Positions 37,864 through 50,046 of a stretch of DNA of 64,000 nucleotides are shown here, piece by piece; the stretch's first letter is position 1, and every line of letters starts with the position of its first letter. The translations under genes and the position numbers were made by a program. This DNA is from Vespa crabro (taxonomy: Eukaryota; Arthropoda; Insecta; Hymenoptera; Vespidae): positions 7,687,662 through 7,751,661 of the forward strand of contig NC_060957.1 of the NCBI RefSeq assembly GCF_910589235.1, read 5' to 3'. The notes below the pieces were generated by a model, which saw only the letters and a program-made list of their open reading frames with translations, made no database searches and had not been told where the DNA came from.

Positions 37864-38163
37864 ATGAGTCGGCTGACAACCCTTTACATTTTAATTACGC
37901 TTGTCTTAAAAGCCAATAAATTCCTCGGCTGCATAGCGTCGACGTCCATCGAAGGCGCTCAGCTTCCTAGCATCTCTGTGGAGATCCCTGGAGTCTCGAT
38001 GGCATCTGCCGCGTCCCTTTTCTCTTCATTCTATGGAAGGGGAAGTTTCGGTACGAACTCTACCTCTCTTGGAACTTTCTTCTTCGGACCAGGCTTATTC
38101 ATCCATTTAGCATTTGGTAGGCGAAACTCTTACGTTGAACAAAATTTCTTTATCCTGATATGA
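37864..38163 (+). CDS. Doubtful small ORF, 99 codons, signal-peptide-like start
   Basis: An ATG-initiated frame in non-repetitive DNA. Residues 5-15 (TTLYILITLVL) are hydrophobic after an early Arg and resemble a weak signal peptide or membrane segment. The remainder is Ser/Gly/Phe-rich with no charge pattern, cysteines or motif I recognise. No promoter, splice sites or poly(A) context support it, and 100-codon frames arise by chance in 64 kb. Listed only because it is ATG-started and not repeat-derived. Confidence 0.12.
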   Translation: MSRLTTLYILITLVLKANKFLGCIASTSIEGAQLPSISVEIPGVSMASAASLFSSFYGRGSFGTNSTSLGTFFFGPGLFIHLAFGRRNSYVEQNFFILI

Positions 38164-38531
38164 GGCCTGTAATTAAAATCCCTTTGTTTATCTATCTCTT
38201 TGCACATTTCATCTTGATACATCGATTTGTTTATTTTTTCTTTTTTATCGACTTGAAATCATTTACAAAGTTTCCTTTTCTGTTTTCTCTTTCTCGATGA
38301 AAATGTGTATTGATACTGTCAAAAATAACTGAAATATTCTACGAAGATAAGTTTCAATCGCCTGATCCGTTAAATTCGAATGAAAAATTCTTATTTGTTT
38401 TTTCGGCAATGAATACTTTTCATTCCATTGTGAGTATATTTTGAAATTTTTTCTCTCCAATACAGTTTAACTCTTTTTAGCTTTACTCTTAAAAAAAGCT
38501 TTACTCTTTTCAAAACAAATTGTTAAAAAAG

Positions 38532-39077
38532 TTATAACCATTCACACAACGACTCTGATAATCTTTGCTCGTACGTATTGATTTTCTTGGAATAACAACA
38601 AAAATTCTTTATCTCTCTACTCTCTTTCTTTAATTCTTTGTATCCTTTCGAGGTTTGTGCGCTACGATATCGACGTAAAATAATATTGTCCTTAATCATG
38701 TTTACACATAAATAAAAATATTTAGTTATGTTTGATTGTTTTATTTTCCTTTGGCAAACAGTGAAACTGAAATATATCTTCGTGATAAAGTATAATACGT
38801 ATGAAAAGAGTATCCAACTCCAAAAGTCATACAAAAAATGGTCAAAAATGTTAGAAGATCGATAAAAATTATTACAGATCAATGATTGAATTCGTGATTG
38901 TTCGTGCAGTTCAATATAACAATATAACAAAAATGAAAAAGAATAGAAAGATGACAATTTCGTCAGAATTGATCTCTCTCGCCGATCAGTTGGCGAAATG
39001 TAACACGTTACCGTTGACATTCGACGCAACGTATCAACACCCGCACAGCTATCGAATGATCGCAATGTTCTCGACAA
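38532..39077 (-). CDS. Doubtful ORF, 181 codons on minus strand
   Basis: The longest minus-strand frame that is largely free of simple repeat. The middle is rich in Phe/Tyr/Ile/Ser and could form one or two hydrophobic segments (around residues 80-110), which AT-rich DNA often encodes by chance. A plus-strand frame (38882-39304, 140 codons) overlaps it, so at most one is real. No family resemblance is seen. A decayed receptor or transposon exon cannot be excluded. Confidence 0.12.
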   Translation of the reverse strand: MSRTLRSFDSCAGVDTLRRMSTVTCYISPTDRRERSILTKLSSFYSFSFLLYCYIELHEQSRIQSLICNNFYRSSNIFDHFLYDFWSWILFSYVLYFITKIYFSFTVCQRKIKQSNITKYFYLCVNMIKDNIILRRYRSAQTSKGYKELKKESREIKNFCCYSKKINTYEQRLSESLCEWL

Positions 39078-41010
39078 AAGGATATCCGATATCTCTTCGT
39101 CACAGTAGCGCTGATGCTATGGACCATCTCTCGCCATCGAGACTCGACCAAATTTTATCACTTTCTACGCTATTACAAACTCAACGAGTAAGGACGATTA
39201 TCGTAATTTTTTTTTTTCATATCGTTGTACACGTTACTACATATATTCGAAATAACAAAGTCAAATTTAAAACAGAAACGAATTGTATTTCTTCTATATA
39301 CTAATTTCGTTCCAAAATATTTTAATAACCTTCGTACGAAGATAGCCAATTTGTTTATATGAATATCAATAGAACAGGCACGGTTCGCGTGACTAAGCTG
39401 CCCTTTATCGCATCCGACTTAATTGGAATTGATTGAATTCAGGCTGTACGTCTTTTAATTAGACTGCACCTACGGCATGCTATAACAAGCACACGATACT
39501 ATTAATATCGTTCCTGAATATTCGGCACTATCATGTTCTAAGCACAATTTCCACACACAAGTATGAATTTATAACAAGTTAATAACCCGTGCAGATGGTG
39601 CATTTTGCAACACTTACTTATATACACATACTAATACGATCGTATATACGTACGTACGTTTACGTTTAAAATCGAACAACAATATCGAAATCTTTGATCT
39701 ACCTTTAATAGAATATTTACGCATGATGATTAGAATCGACCATAATCTATCTATCCAATAATTTCTTAAAGCAAACATTGAATCGATATAGATATCTATG
39801 TACATGATATCATCAAGATATATCGATGAATAAATATTACCTTTTCTGATTATATGCCTTACCAAAATGTATTCGCAAGCGAGTAAAATATATTCGCGAA
39901 AAAGATAATGAATAATTTACGTCGTATTACATGCACAATATCGTACGGCGTACGTATGAATAATGGATGCCTGAATAAATTACAGGCTTCGAAAATGAGA
40001 GGAGAGTGCGAAAGGTGAGGATCTTCGCGCGTCGGAATTTCCACGGAGAAAGTTTTGTGTAAACGAAGTTCTCGTTAAATAAGCGAACTCGCCTATCTCG
40101 TTCTTATCGGTCGACCCGTTGACGGATGATTTATTGCGAGTCTTCCGGTGGAACGACGCGAGTTATCTCGACCGCTCGATTCGACGTCCATGGGTCATTG
40201 TAATCTCTTCTCGTATAGAGAATAATATTGATATATCACTTACGTCAAGTAAGACGAGCCGGCCTTCCTAGTTAAGTCGGTCCCACGTTGGTCCGTAGTA
40301 ACGAGGGTCAAGTTAAGTTAAGCGTCCTACACCTACGCTCTGCTCGTGGTACTCCTTCATCCTGTAAAGTAGCTTGTAACGTTGTGATACTCGAAACTCC
40401 TATGATGAGATACATTATTAAATAAGTAAGTGATCAAAATTGTAAGTACAACGATGAAATTATGATCAAAAGAAATAATTTATTCGAACATGTTCTAATT
40501 ATTTATCTCTAACGAGAAACGTTCTTTGTCTGATGTTACACCGACGATTAATTTCTATTGACTAAAACAAACGAGAATATCGACGAAATAAGAAATGTAA
40601 ACAAAATAATTCTTAAAACTTAAAAGTCGTCGAAAGTGTTGACGATCACAATATTCAAGGATTTTTTGAGTCGATCAATTCATAATACTACGTATCAATT
40701 TAGAGGTAACAAAAGGTAAATAACAACTTTACTAATGACTTTCACAAAGCTTTGAGAACCATTGACATTTCGTATCGTTCGTAAATGGACCGTCGTCTTA
40801 TTGAAAGCCTGACTTTTTGAAGTCACGCTAATTGGAAAGGTTTCGCTCGCTCCTGGTCACCTTTGAATTGGCTTTCGCGGCGACAACGCCGTTTTAGGAT
40901 CGACAAGCCGTGGTTTCTCATCGAACTAAGTTTCATTGTCGGTGACGTATGTTTCCATGTTCAGAGGACAAGTTTCGGAGATGGGTTCCTCCAACGAGAG
41001 CGAGGGAAAT

Positions 41011-41012
<2 letters not shown>

Positions 41013-41082
<70 letters not shown>
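41013..41082. repeat. Pure (GA)n microsatellite, 70 bp
   Basis: Uninterrupted, the purest GA run in the window, suggesting recent expansion. Confidence 0.95.
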
Positions 41083-41083
<1 letters not shown>

Positions 41084-42066
41084 CAGGGGCACGAAACTCC
41101 CGCGGCGCAAAGTCTGGCTCCGAGTTAGATTAAGCCATGGCCAGTAAGCCACCTTCAGAAATTGCTCGTTGCCCTTCGGATTTCATTAACGTTTCGAGCG
41201 AATCTCATATTCCGCAAAGTGCTTTTCGGGGAAATTTGCGGGCTTGGAGGGTGTATTCGGAGGGTGGACTCCGGCTCGGTTCTCAAAAGACTAAGAATTC
41301 CAGCTCCATTCGGTGAGTTTCTAAGCGAGACTAGAGCGAATCAGTGAAAGCGAAGTCAACGACGAAACATCACGAGTATCCTTCCGTATCTCTATCTCTC
41401 TTCTCCGTCAATTTCGTGTAACGAAATAAAATCATTCTCTAAAATCGCATGAGAGACCGAATTCTCAATGTGGAATTGTGCGAGTTCGATGTGCGTTATA
41501 TAGATCACGTGTATACGCGTAGATACTTTGAACATATATACTTTCACGTATACGCACTAATACGTGCGTGTGTGCGCGCGCGTATTCGTGAAATATTGAT
41601 CGTTTGATATAAGCTATGTACCTACATTGCTTGCTCGTTCCGTGCAATTTATTTTACTTCCGGGCGCTACGATAAGTGATATACGATTGTCGATATTATA
41701 ATCTCCCATGGTTCGGGTCATTCAGGAAAAATCGATAGCCCACGGGTATACCGGACAAGCGTCACTACGAGAGGAAAGTACTTTTCAGACTAATGTATGA
41801 AGGGCAGAAAAAATTACAGGCTGACCCGAAACACGCGGTCAATCATTCATTGGGCGAACATATGAGCTTCTACTTGTCAATAAAAATAGTTTGTTTCGTA
41901 TGTCGAAGGCCCACAATTGAATGGCACACAAGAGGATCGCCGAACGTTTAAAGACCTTTGATGTGCAATTGCCTGCCAGGCCGACTATCCACTGGACGTG
42001 CTCAGACCCCTCGGCTTGAGTGTGAATTTCGCTGAACACGTTAAAAGCACCAAATTTTCAGTTAGG

Positions 42067-42108
42067 GAGAGAGAGAAAGAGAGAGAGAGAGAGAAAAAGA
42101 GTGAGAGA

Positions 42109-42139
<31 letters not shown>

Positions 42140-42140
42140 G
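42067..42140. repeat. (GA)n microsatellite
   Basis: GA with AAA and GTGA interruptions. Confidence 0.95.
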
Positions 42141-42318
42141 AGAGCCCAGGGCAACGCCAGCAGAATTGAACTTTATTTAACTTTGTTCCGCACCATTTTG
42201 TATGATAACATAAATCGGCTGGAAGAGATAGACGGACGCGGGCTTAACTCGTTGCCAAAATATGAAGCTTAAAAGGATGTCAACGACCCGTGGAAATTCT
42301 AACGCCGTCCTCGGGCGA

Positions 42319-42326
42319 ATGCAAAT
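42319..42326 (-). promoter_or_regulatory. POU octamer site
   Basis: ATGCAAAT, reverse complement of ATTTGCAT, within a non-repetitive stretch (42.24-42.42 kb). Other single octamers lie at 6932, 10058, 32616 and 51633. Confidence 0.2.
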
Positions 42327-43139
42327 TTAATCGCGACCCGTTTCGCGACTTTGATCCAAAATTGCCGGCAATTACCCACAGAAATTGCTGTACTTGCGTT
42401 TATTTCGTTTCGCCGTTAGAGGAAGCTGCAAGAGGGGTGGATCGGAATTGGGAAAAGAGAGAAGAAGAGAGTATCGTGCAGCAATTTTCGAAGTACCGAA
42501 TGGAAAAACCGTTACATGAGAAAGGGAAAAAAAGAGAGAGAGAAAGAGAGTATACTGCGAGTGCCATGTAGTACGCGTACGTAATCATGTCTCTGAATGC
42601 GAATGGTTTTAAAAACGATTCACCGAAAGAAATTAGACTGGAAGCAAGACAAGCCCTGCCAATCGTATCCGTCGACCGTTAAAAAGCATCGTGCTTATCG
42701 CATACCGTGATCTCGATCGTAATTCCTGCACGATATCAACCCTCTACTATTCCATTTGCTCGTATAAAGGGTAGGATAGCTCGTAGAATCAACATTCTGC
42801 ATCGTGGAAGGCAACCTGATCGGAGTTGGAGGGTGGCGTTGTTCGTCGAGAGCCAGCGACAGGAGAGAATTACCGCTGTCGGTAAATGGATTAGTCGGAC
42901 AGATATTACGAGCGCGGTGGCTCTTTGATGAGCGCCAGTTCGTTTATCGTTAATTTACAATGGTAGGTACGTAGCAAGCTCCACCCACCCTCGCGCACAC
43001 ACTGCCACAGTCCGCGGCCTGGCCTCGCGAGAGAACTCCGCTTAGCCACCCCCGGATCTCCCAGTACGACCGGAATTCCCAAAGCCCTTCCCCTTCCGGC
43101 CTGCCCGGCCGCCAATTATTGCGTTGGTAATCGATTGGA

Positions 43140-43157
43140 TTATCAAAGTTTTGATAA
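43140..43157. promoter_or_regulatory. Palindromic TCF/Pangolin-like site
   Basis: TTATCAAA GT TTTGATAA is an 8-2-8 perfect inverted repeat. Each half holds a TTTGAT/ATCAAA core, as in TCF/LEF HMG-box sites (CTTTGAT). A homeodomain/Exd-like TCGATTGGATTA overlaps its left edge. A Wnt-responsive element is a hypothesis only. Confidence 0.3.
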
Positions 43158-43511
43158 CGCATCGAGCTCTTCCGCCGGTATATCCCACCTCCTCCCTCTT
43201 TTCTCCTCGTATACCCTCGACATCGTCGGCAACCTCTCTCCTCACCATCTCCATCCTTCTCCTCCTCATTCTCATCCTCTACCTGCTCCCCTCTCGTTAC
43301 CATCCCACTGTGTTCCGTGCTATGGCAAATTATTTGCTCCGACGAAGCATGAATTCCATCCGTAATTACATTTCGTCTGATATTCAATTAGAATTGCCGA
43401 CTCGTGCGAGGCGCGCCTACGAGGAGAGTAGAGCCGCAAAAAACGACAACGGGGACAGTCTAAAGAGAAAGAGAGAAAGAGAGAAAGATAGAGAAGGGCT
43501 GGGAGATACAA

Positions 43512-43542
<31 letters not shown>

Positions 43543-44091
43543 GATAGCGAAAGAAGCAATGAATCGATTCGATTCGTTCGGTAAACGTGCAGTCCGAATA
43601 GTACGTGACGCGACGAAGAATTTTTCGAAGAGAATCGTGATCGTAATCGTTATCGGATAGCTACGGTAATTTTTATTGTTAGGCGAACGGAGACACATAC
43701 GGTTCGTTAAGAGATCCAGAACGTTGAGAACTTTCCACAACGTACAAAAAGCATGCTCGTGCAATGATCCGCGGTATACCTTTGGCTCCGGTTCAATCTA
43801 TTTCTTACTTCATTTCCAACGAATTCATTTTCTTTCCCAGGTAGTCCGATTAGAGAAAACAAAGAAGACGATAGGTTGTTCTATCGTGAATTTGAGATCT
43901 CTGCTTCTTCCTTTAATTATGCATTTGATATAAAAAGGATAAACGATTAGTGCTATCTACTATTCGCAACGTTCTAAATTGATCACTATCGGTAAAGAAA
44001 AAAAAACGATACTATATATCTCACATTCAGAGTGACGAGCATCTGGTTCTAAAGCATTTTTCAGCAGAGACACGAGATCGTTTCGGTATAT

Positions 44092-44277
44092 ATGTCCGAA
44101 GCAAGCTTTCTGCGTCCTCCTAGCAACGGCACCAACGGTAATAGCAGCAGCAGCAGTAGCAGCAGCAACAGCAATAGCAACAACGATAGCAGCAGCAACG
44201 GCCAGTCTTTTTACTCTTGGACAGATTACCGTAGCGCTACCGGCAGTCACACACCGGGGGTTCTCGAGGGAGTTTAA
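44092..44277 (+). CDS. Doubtful Ser/Asn-rich small ORF, 61 codons
   Basis: ATG at 44092 to a TAA ending at 44277. The centre is an AGC/AAC triplet array (Ser/Asn run), but the flanks (SEASFLRPPSNGT at the start and a Trp-containing GQSFYSWTDYRSATG near the end) are not repeat. The opposite strand also reads open as an Ala/Val run. It could be an exon of a regulatory gene, a micropeptide, or simply a triplet microsatellite. No splice signals were found at useful positions. Confidence 0.18.
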   Translation: MSEASFLRPPSNGTNGNSSSSSSSSNSNSNNDSSSNGQSFYSWTDYRSATGSHTPGVLEGV

Positions 44278-44724
44278 TTTGCAGTAATGGGCGCATCCTC
44301 GCACGAGCGAAAGATTAAAAGCACCCACCGCCGGCTCCTCCACCGTCCCGGGCTTCGCGCTACGCCGAGCCATCTCCTCCTCGACTTACCGACCAAATGG
44401 CTCTTACTCGGTACACTCGCGCTTGTCAGAAAGGAACCGGTTCGGATACCATTTAGCGCTTCTACCTTTTATCCCCGTTACCTCGGCTCAGTCATTCCTC
44501 CTTGGCCTTCCCCGTTTAGCCAAAGAGTCTCGCCGTCTCGTTGGCCGTCTGATTAAATGCGAAATTCCGCTCAGTTCTTTCGTGTTCGAGGGAACCCTCC
44601 TACTACCACCATCTTCTTCTTCTCCTTCTTTTTCTCTTTCTCTTTCTATTTCTTCTCTTTTCTTTCCTTTCCCTTCTTGGCTTTTCTTATTCCTCCAACG
44701 AAGGAGTTATTTTGAAGCCTCCCT

Positions 44725-44790
44725 TCTTCTTCTCCTCCTTCTCCTTCTTCTTTTTCTTCTTCTTCTCCTTCTTCTTCTCTCTCTTCCTGT
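44725..44790. repeat. (CTT)/(CTC) triplet tract
   Basis: Polypyrimidine triplets, read as Leu runs in one frame. Confidence 0.9.
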
Positions 44791-45534
44791 ACGTTTCGCG
44801 ATCGTGAAGCTACACAGTTACGTGGATATTGCCTGGCGTTACCATCCTGAAAGGCGTTTACATCGCGTGGATATTTGTTTAACGCTAATTGGAAAATGCT
44901 TCGACTTATTTCTCTCTCTTTCTATGCTCCATCTCGTACCATCCTACTTTAACCTTTATCGTGCTTTTTAAGGGAAACGATGTACAGGGTAAACGCGCGT
45001 TGCATATCCAGACAGAGCTAGGAAATTCTTCTCTCGTTCTTTCTTCTGCCTTCTTTAAGAAACTCGTTTAACGCTCCTGTCATTCCTATTCCTTCTTTTC
45101 TCTCTTTCTCGTAATTGGAATACGAGCGGAATCGCGTGTCATTCCGATGTTAATAAAAAGCAAAACATCGATCTTTGAGATCGAGCAAACTATCTCGAGA
45201 GTTAGCCGAGCTATCAGCCTCGCTATTCTCGAAATTACTGCTCGTGGCGTTGTCAAGAAGGAAACGTCGCTACAGTGAGTTACGATCGATCGATCACGAC
45301 GATGCTATCCAACGACGGTGATGGAAAGCGGAGGCTTATAACGAATAGTTGCCTTTTATTACGCGCCACCTCGATATTTTTCGGGGGTTCGTTAAATAGA
45401 AACAAATTGAATCGACCTGCGAGCGCTATTTGTATACTGTCGTTAAAACTGATCGATACTTTTCAAATGAAAGCTAACGAAAAAATTCGTGAAAATAAAA
45501 ACATGTTTGTGTGTGTGTGTATTTATATGTATAA

Positions 45535-45558
45535 AAGAGAGAGAGAGGGAGAAGGAGA

Positions 45559-45593
<35 letters not shown>
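45535..45593. repeat. (GA)n microsatellite
   Basis: Preceded by a short GTGTGTGT run. Confidence 0.95.
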
Positions 45594-45595
<2 letters not shown>

Positions 45596-46027
45596 TCAAT
45601 TTATTCCGCAACGTGTCACTTTCAATTGTGATACAATGTTACAACTTAAATCGCTTCATTCCTAATGTCGTCTATAGTGGGGCTAACGAAAAGGGAGAAA
45701 GGAATAACCATAAGAGAAATACGTACGCAAAAAAAAAGAAGTAGTAAAAAAAAAACGCTTCTCGTTCCTTATCGTGCGCCATATCTCTCGAAGTTCCGTG
45801 ATGCGGCTGCAAAATGGTGGCTTTGCTTCCTGCTTTTGACGTACGATGATTCATCGTACCCGTACCATTTGTCTCAATGCAGTCTCATTTCCTAGCGTCT
45901 CGGGAGACGCCAATTCCAATTGCGAGATGCATCGTGGCCTCTCGAGACTTACTTGTTGAGGCGAGTCAAGCGCGAGTTTTCGCTCTCGCTTACTTCTCCA
46001 TAGCTATAGTTTCGTCACGGTTTTATA

Positions 46028-46137
46028 TACATGTATGTATGTGTATATATGTGTATGTATATGTGTGTGTATGCATGTATGTATATATGTGTGTATGTAC
46101 CTCCTCTTCCTGTTCTATTATCGCCTTTATCTTCTCA

Positions 46138-46183
<46 letters not shown>
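46028..46183. repeat. TATG array followed by (CT)n
   Basis: GTAT/GTGTAT units at 46028-46098, then pure CT at 46139-46183. Confidence 0.9.
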
Positions 46184-46186
<3 letters not shown>

Positions 46187-46879
46187 TCTTTCTCTTGTAC
46201 TTTCTATACTCCACAATGAAGAATCGAATTAGCCTTATAGATAGAAAAAAAATGGCTGAAGATGAAGGACTGCAATAGGCAATCTTTGAAAGTAAAAACT
46301 ACCAATACGATTCCTTAAAAATTAAATTCGTCTTATGAAAAATTTGAAAGGTACTGCGATCGCTCAAATGATTAGGATAACAAGGTAGGTACTCGCTAAG
46401 CAAAGTGTCGCGTGCGTGCTAAAACGAATGGTTGGGGGAAAAGAAAAGGTAAAGCGAAAAAGGGAATGGTATAGAGTGGTAGAAACATCAAAGACCAGTC
46501 CCGTAAGTCGCGTCGTGCGTGTAGAAGATATAATGCGAGGGGTTCCGGAGGAGAGAGGCCCGTGCAAGCCGACGAACGACGCCAATTTGTTGCCGCTTGT
46601 CCTCCTGCAGGGCTGACGTAGGTCCGGCGACGAGTGTGCACGAACAGCAGGTCCATTTTATCGAATGATTTATTCAGGACATGATCATTAATGGAAGAAC
46701 ATTACTCTCTCGTCAGGAATCAATAGACGCCCGCTCGAAACACGCCGACTACCGTGGCTCGTACCTCGTTGAGAGGAAGAGAAAGACAGAGAGAAAGACA
46801 GACAGAGAGAGAGAGAGAGAGGGAGAGAGAAAAAGAGAGAGAGATTGAAACGGTTGAGAGACCGATTCGAGAAACGAAG

Positions 46880-46914
46880 ATGGAGATAGCAATGGAGATA
46901 GCAATGGAGATAGC
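46880..46914. repeat. 12-bp tandem repeat, three units
   Basis: ATGGAGATAGCA repeated three times (last unit one base changed), between two GA-rich tracts. Confidence 0.85.
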
Positions 46915-48042
46915 CTGGATTTTGTGAGTCGAGAAAAAGAGATAGAGAAAGAGAGAGAGAGAGAAAGAGAAAAGCAGAAAGAGATAATGAAAAGAGTAAA
47001 GAGAAAAAAAAGATAGATCGAGGACTGGAAAATATGGCTGGAAGAGAGAGAAGGAAAAGACAAGTGCTGAAATTTTTCCGTTTTAATAGCCAAACCGAGA
47101 GAAACGATCGACACGCATCTTTATCCACCTATAATAGAATCGTTTCTACTCTTCATTCTATCCCTTTCTTTCCCTATCATCGAGTCGTCTATTAATCGAA
47201 TAGAAAACGAACTCGCTTCGAACTGCAGTAAATCGCGGAAACAAAACCGAAACAAACCAAAATAAATTGCACGGGTAATGTATTCAGGCTGCAAATGATT
47301 ATTCCAGATCCGTCGGGTTCAGCCTGCCTGTGGCTTTCCGCAAACCACCGCGCTTGCCATTCCCCTGGTTAAAACACCCCCACCGCTGCTATCGTTTCCA
47401 TCACACATACACCTACACATATACATATATACTCACTCCAATGTGTCTGTCAACCATCTCATACTACCACCCGTTCGTTCCAATGTTCAAAACCGTCCCT
47501 CCGACCTCCCTATTTGATCTCCCCGTGTGGAACATAATTAGCCCTCCGCGACAATTCAACCCTGGGCTGGGTGCGTTGCGCTACGAAAATTATTTTCTCT
47601 TTTGCTCTTCTTAATTCGTCACAATGTCTATCGATTTATTTATCTCGGAAGTATTCAAGGAATGTCGATGGGAATATATAAATTAGGGGAAAAAAGTGAT
47701 AACAAAAGATTGAGCCATTAAATAAAGTTAATCGATTTAAATTCCTTCGAAATTGAGAAGAGAATTAACTGGATATGATATTATCCGATAATTTACTGAG
47801 TTATCTACTTGTATCTTGAATTCACAAAAGGAACGTTATTGCTCTAGAAACGTGTACACGTATAAGGACATATCAAAGCAGCTCTGTCTCTTTCCCTCTC
47901 GCTCGCTCTCTCTCTCTCTCTCTCTCTTTCTCTCTGTTTCTTCAGAGAAAGAGACAAGATTAAGGAGTAGGATATTTGCCACGAGACAAGTTGACAGGTT
48001 CGGGGACGAAGCCGAAGTAACGGCACGACAGTGCGTGGAGAT

Positions 48043-48084
48043 TTATGATTACCACTGCGTATTCTGTGCCAGTGGTAGGTATAG
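48043..48084 (+). other. Pre-miRNA-like imperfect stem-loop
   Basis: TACCACTG (48050-48057) pairs perfectly with CAGTGGTA (48070-48077) across a 12-nt loop. The stem extends to 48043/48084 with three G.U pairs, three further Watson-Crick pairs and one mismatch, about 15 positions in all. That is short for an insect pre-miRNA, and no known seed was recognised in it. Confidence 0.25.
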
Positions 48085-48975
48085 TGTGGAATGTAATAGG
48101 CAGACCATTGATACCCTAGGGAGTCAAGAGAGGCGAGACGAAACACCGCGAACAAGAGTAGTAGACCAGGGTGCAACTTCGAGGGCTGTCCTAACGCTCC
48201 TCTAATAGCTCGTTTGATCCGGAATCCAGCTTACCGGTTACTGACCTTACTTTACCCCTGGAGCGACCTTTCGTCGAAATCCTCAAGCCCTTTCTATAAA
48301 GGAGAAGTAAGGATCCAGAGAGATTTTCACAACAAAGAGAGAATTCTGAACACAGGGAACACGGGTGAGCTTCTTATGTTCTCTCTGATCTCGAAGACCG
48401 ACAACGAATCAATGACCTTCGTCCTGTGATTTTTCTCTTTCGATAGATAAGGATAAAAAAGGTAAAAGAGAATAAGAATTAATTTGTCAAGTCGAAACTA
48501 GAATACCTAGTATAAGAAAGAAATTTAATATAAAAATGTGTTAAGTTTTCAGATTAGAAATGTATTAACTGTATGAAAGGAACAACAAATCCTTAGACGT
48601 AGTTAAAATGCAAGCCGCGTTTGCGATCGGTATCGCTCTATAATTTACATCGTAATCGCTATATTGCCTTACTTCGTTCCGTCGTCATTTATCATACGGT
48701 CGTTCTTGATAATTGCAGCGTGTGTTGCAAACTACAACTTTGTTAACTCCTAGCCACGAAGGACAAGCGTCTCTTCTTGGTGCTATCGAATGGATCTAGA
48801 GTGGCAGCTGGAACGAATGAGGCATTATTTGTTCGTAGCTCTTATTTCCTCCTATACAAAATCGTATTCGGTTGACGACGTTATTTGCAACTCATTGTGG
48901 ACTTGCGTTAAGGATTTTCGAGAGTCGTGAAAAACTTAAAAACTGCTTTTATGTTAAGTAAAGGAAAGGACAAAA

Positions 48976-48977
<2 letters not shown>

Positions 48978-49010
<33 letters not shown>
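48978..49010. repeat. (TA)n microsatellite
   Basis: Pure TA; another pure TA array lies at 50000-50044. Confidence 0.95.
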
Positions 49011-49016
<6 letters not shown>

Positions 49017-49995
49017 CGTAAAAGAAAGGTAGAAGCCAAGTTAACGTTTAAAGATTAAATCTGCATCGGTAATTTGCTAGAAAACAACGTGGGAATTTCG
49101 TATAAGGGTAAATTTTCGAATTTCAGGAATTTAACACGCAAGTGTGTACCACCAATTATATGAACAATTAGAAATGTTTGTAATGATTTTAAATGATAAT
49201 TTACGTACCGATTAACTGACGAACAAGATTTATGTGGATAGATCTAAACTTCCAAATGAGACTTATGGAAAGAAAAGAGAGACACGGAAGTCGGAACGTC
49301 GAAACGAACTAACGCCTAATAATGTAAGCTTTGGAGAAATGAATGGGTGATGGTAAGAAGCTCGTCGAGAAAGAGAGTCGGTAGTATCGCAGAGGTTTTC
49401 ATGAGAGGAAGCAAGGGTGAGGGTCGAGTGGAAGAACGATGGAGAGAGAAGAGGAGAGACTTCAAGAAAGGGAGAAACAGAGAAAAAGAGAGAGTAAAAG
49501 AGAGAGAGTGAGAGAGAGAGAAAGGGAGAGAAGAAGACAGAGGGTAGAACTGGTATGGGGGAATAAGAGGATGGCCCTTAAAAGTTCGAGAAGAGCCGCT
49601 CTCTAGCAACGGCAGCCAAAGCGGGAGTTGTTATCTAATTTTACTCTCAACGCTTCTTCGATTTATTCGCCAACTTCTCGACGCATTACAATATGCTGCT
49701 AACGGAGGCTGGATCGTCTCTCAACCCTCTTCATCCTCCTGGTCTTCCGATAACCCCTCTCTTCCTTTCTGGCATCTGTTCGAATCTTTCTCGTTTCGTC
49801 TTACTGAACAGTTTCTTGCATCTCTTTATCATTATCAATAGCTAGTCACGGTGATACTTTTTATGATCGGTCAGCTTTTTCTATGCTTTGTAATTAAACT
49901 ATATAAACTATCTAAAGTATCTTTAATTATACAAAGCTACCAACTTTCTCTCTCTCTCTTTATATATACACATACATGCACGCACGCACATTTAT

Positions 49996-50046
<51 letters not shown>

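Larger units (their letters stand above)
30009..43100. other. Non-coding DNA, repeats and isolated motifs
   Basis: No exon found with confidence. Notable contents are GAC arrays (30.8, 32.3 kb), a 75-bp TA array (32.04 kb), polypyrimidine blocks (35.9, 36.6, 37.3 kb) and a pure 70-bp GA array (41.0 kb). Quieter AT-rich stretches at 34.1-35.3, 37.6-40.0 and 40.4-40.9 kb hold no repeats longer than a few units. Small frames at 37864-38163 (plus) and 38532-39077 (minus) are discussed separately. Confidence 0.55.

Noticed and set aside
43124..43660. 178-codon plus frame with an internal ATG in good context at 43322
   Set aside because: The N-terminal part is pyrimidine-rich DNA read as Leu/Ile, the C-terminal part is GA repeat, and only about 40 residues in between look ordinary. 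No splice or conservation evidence is visible.
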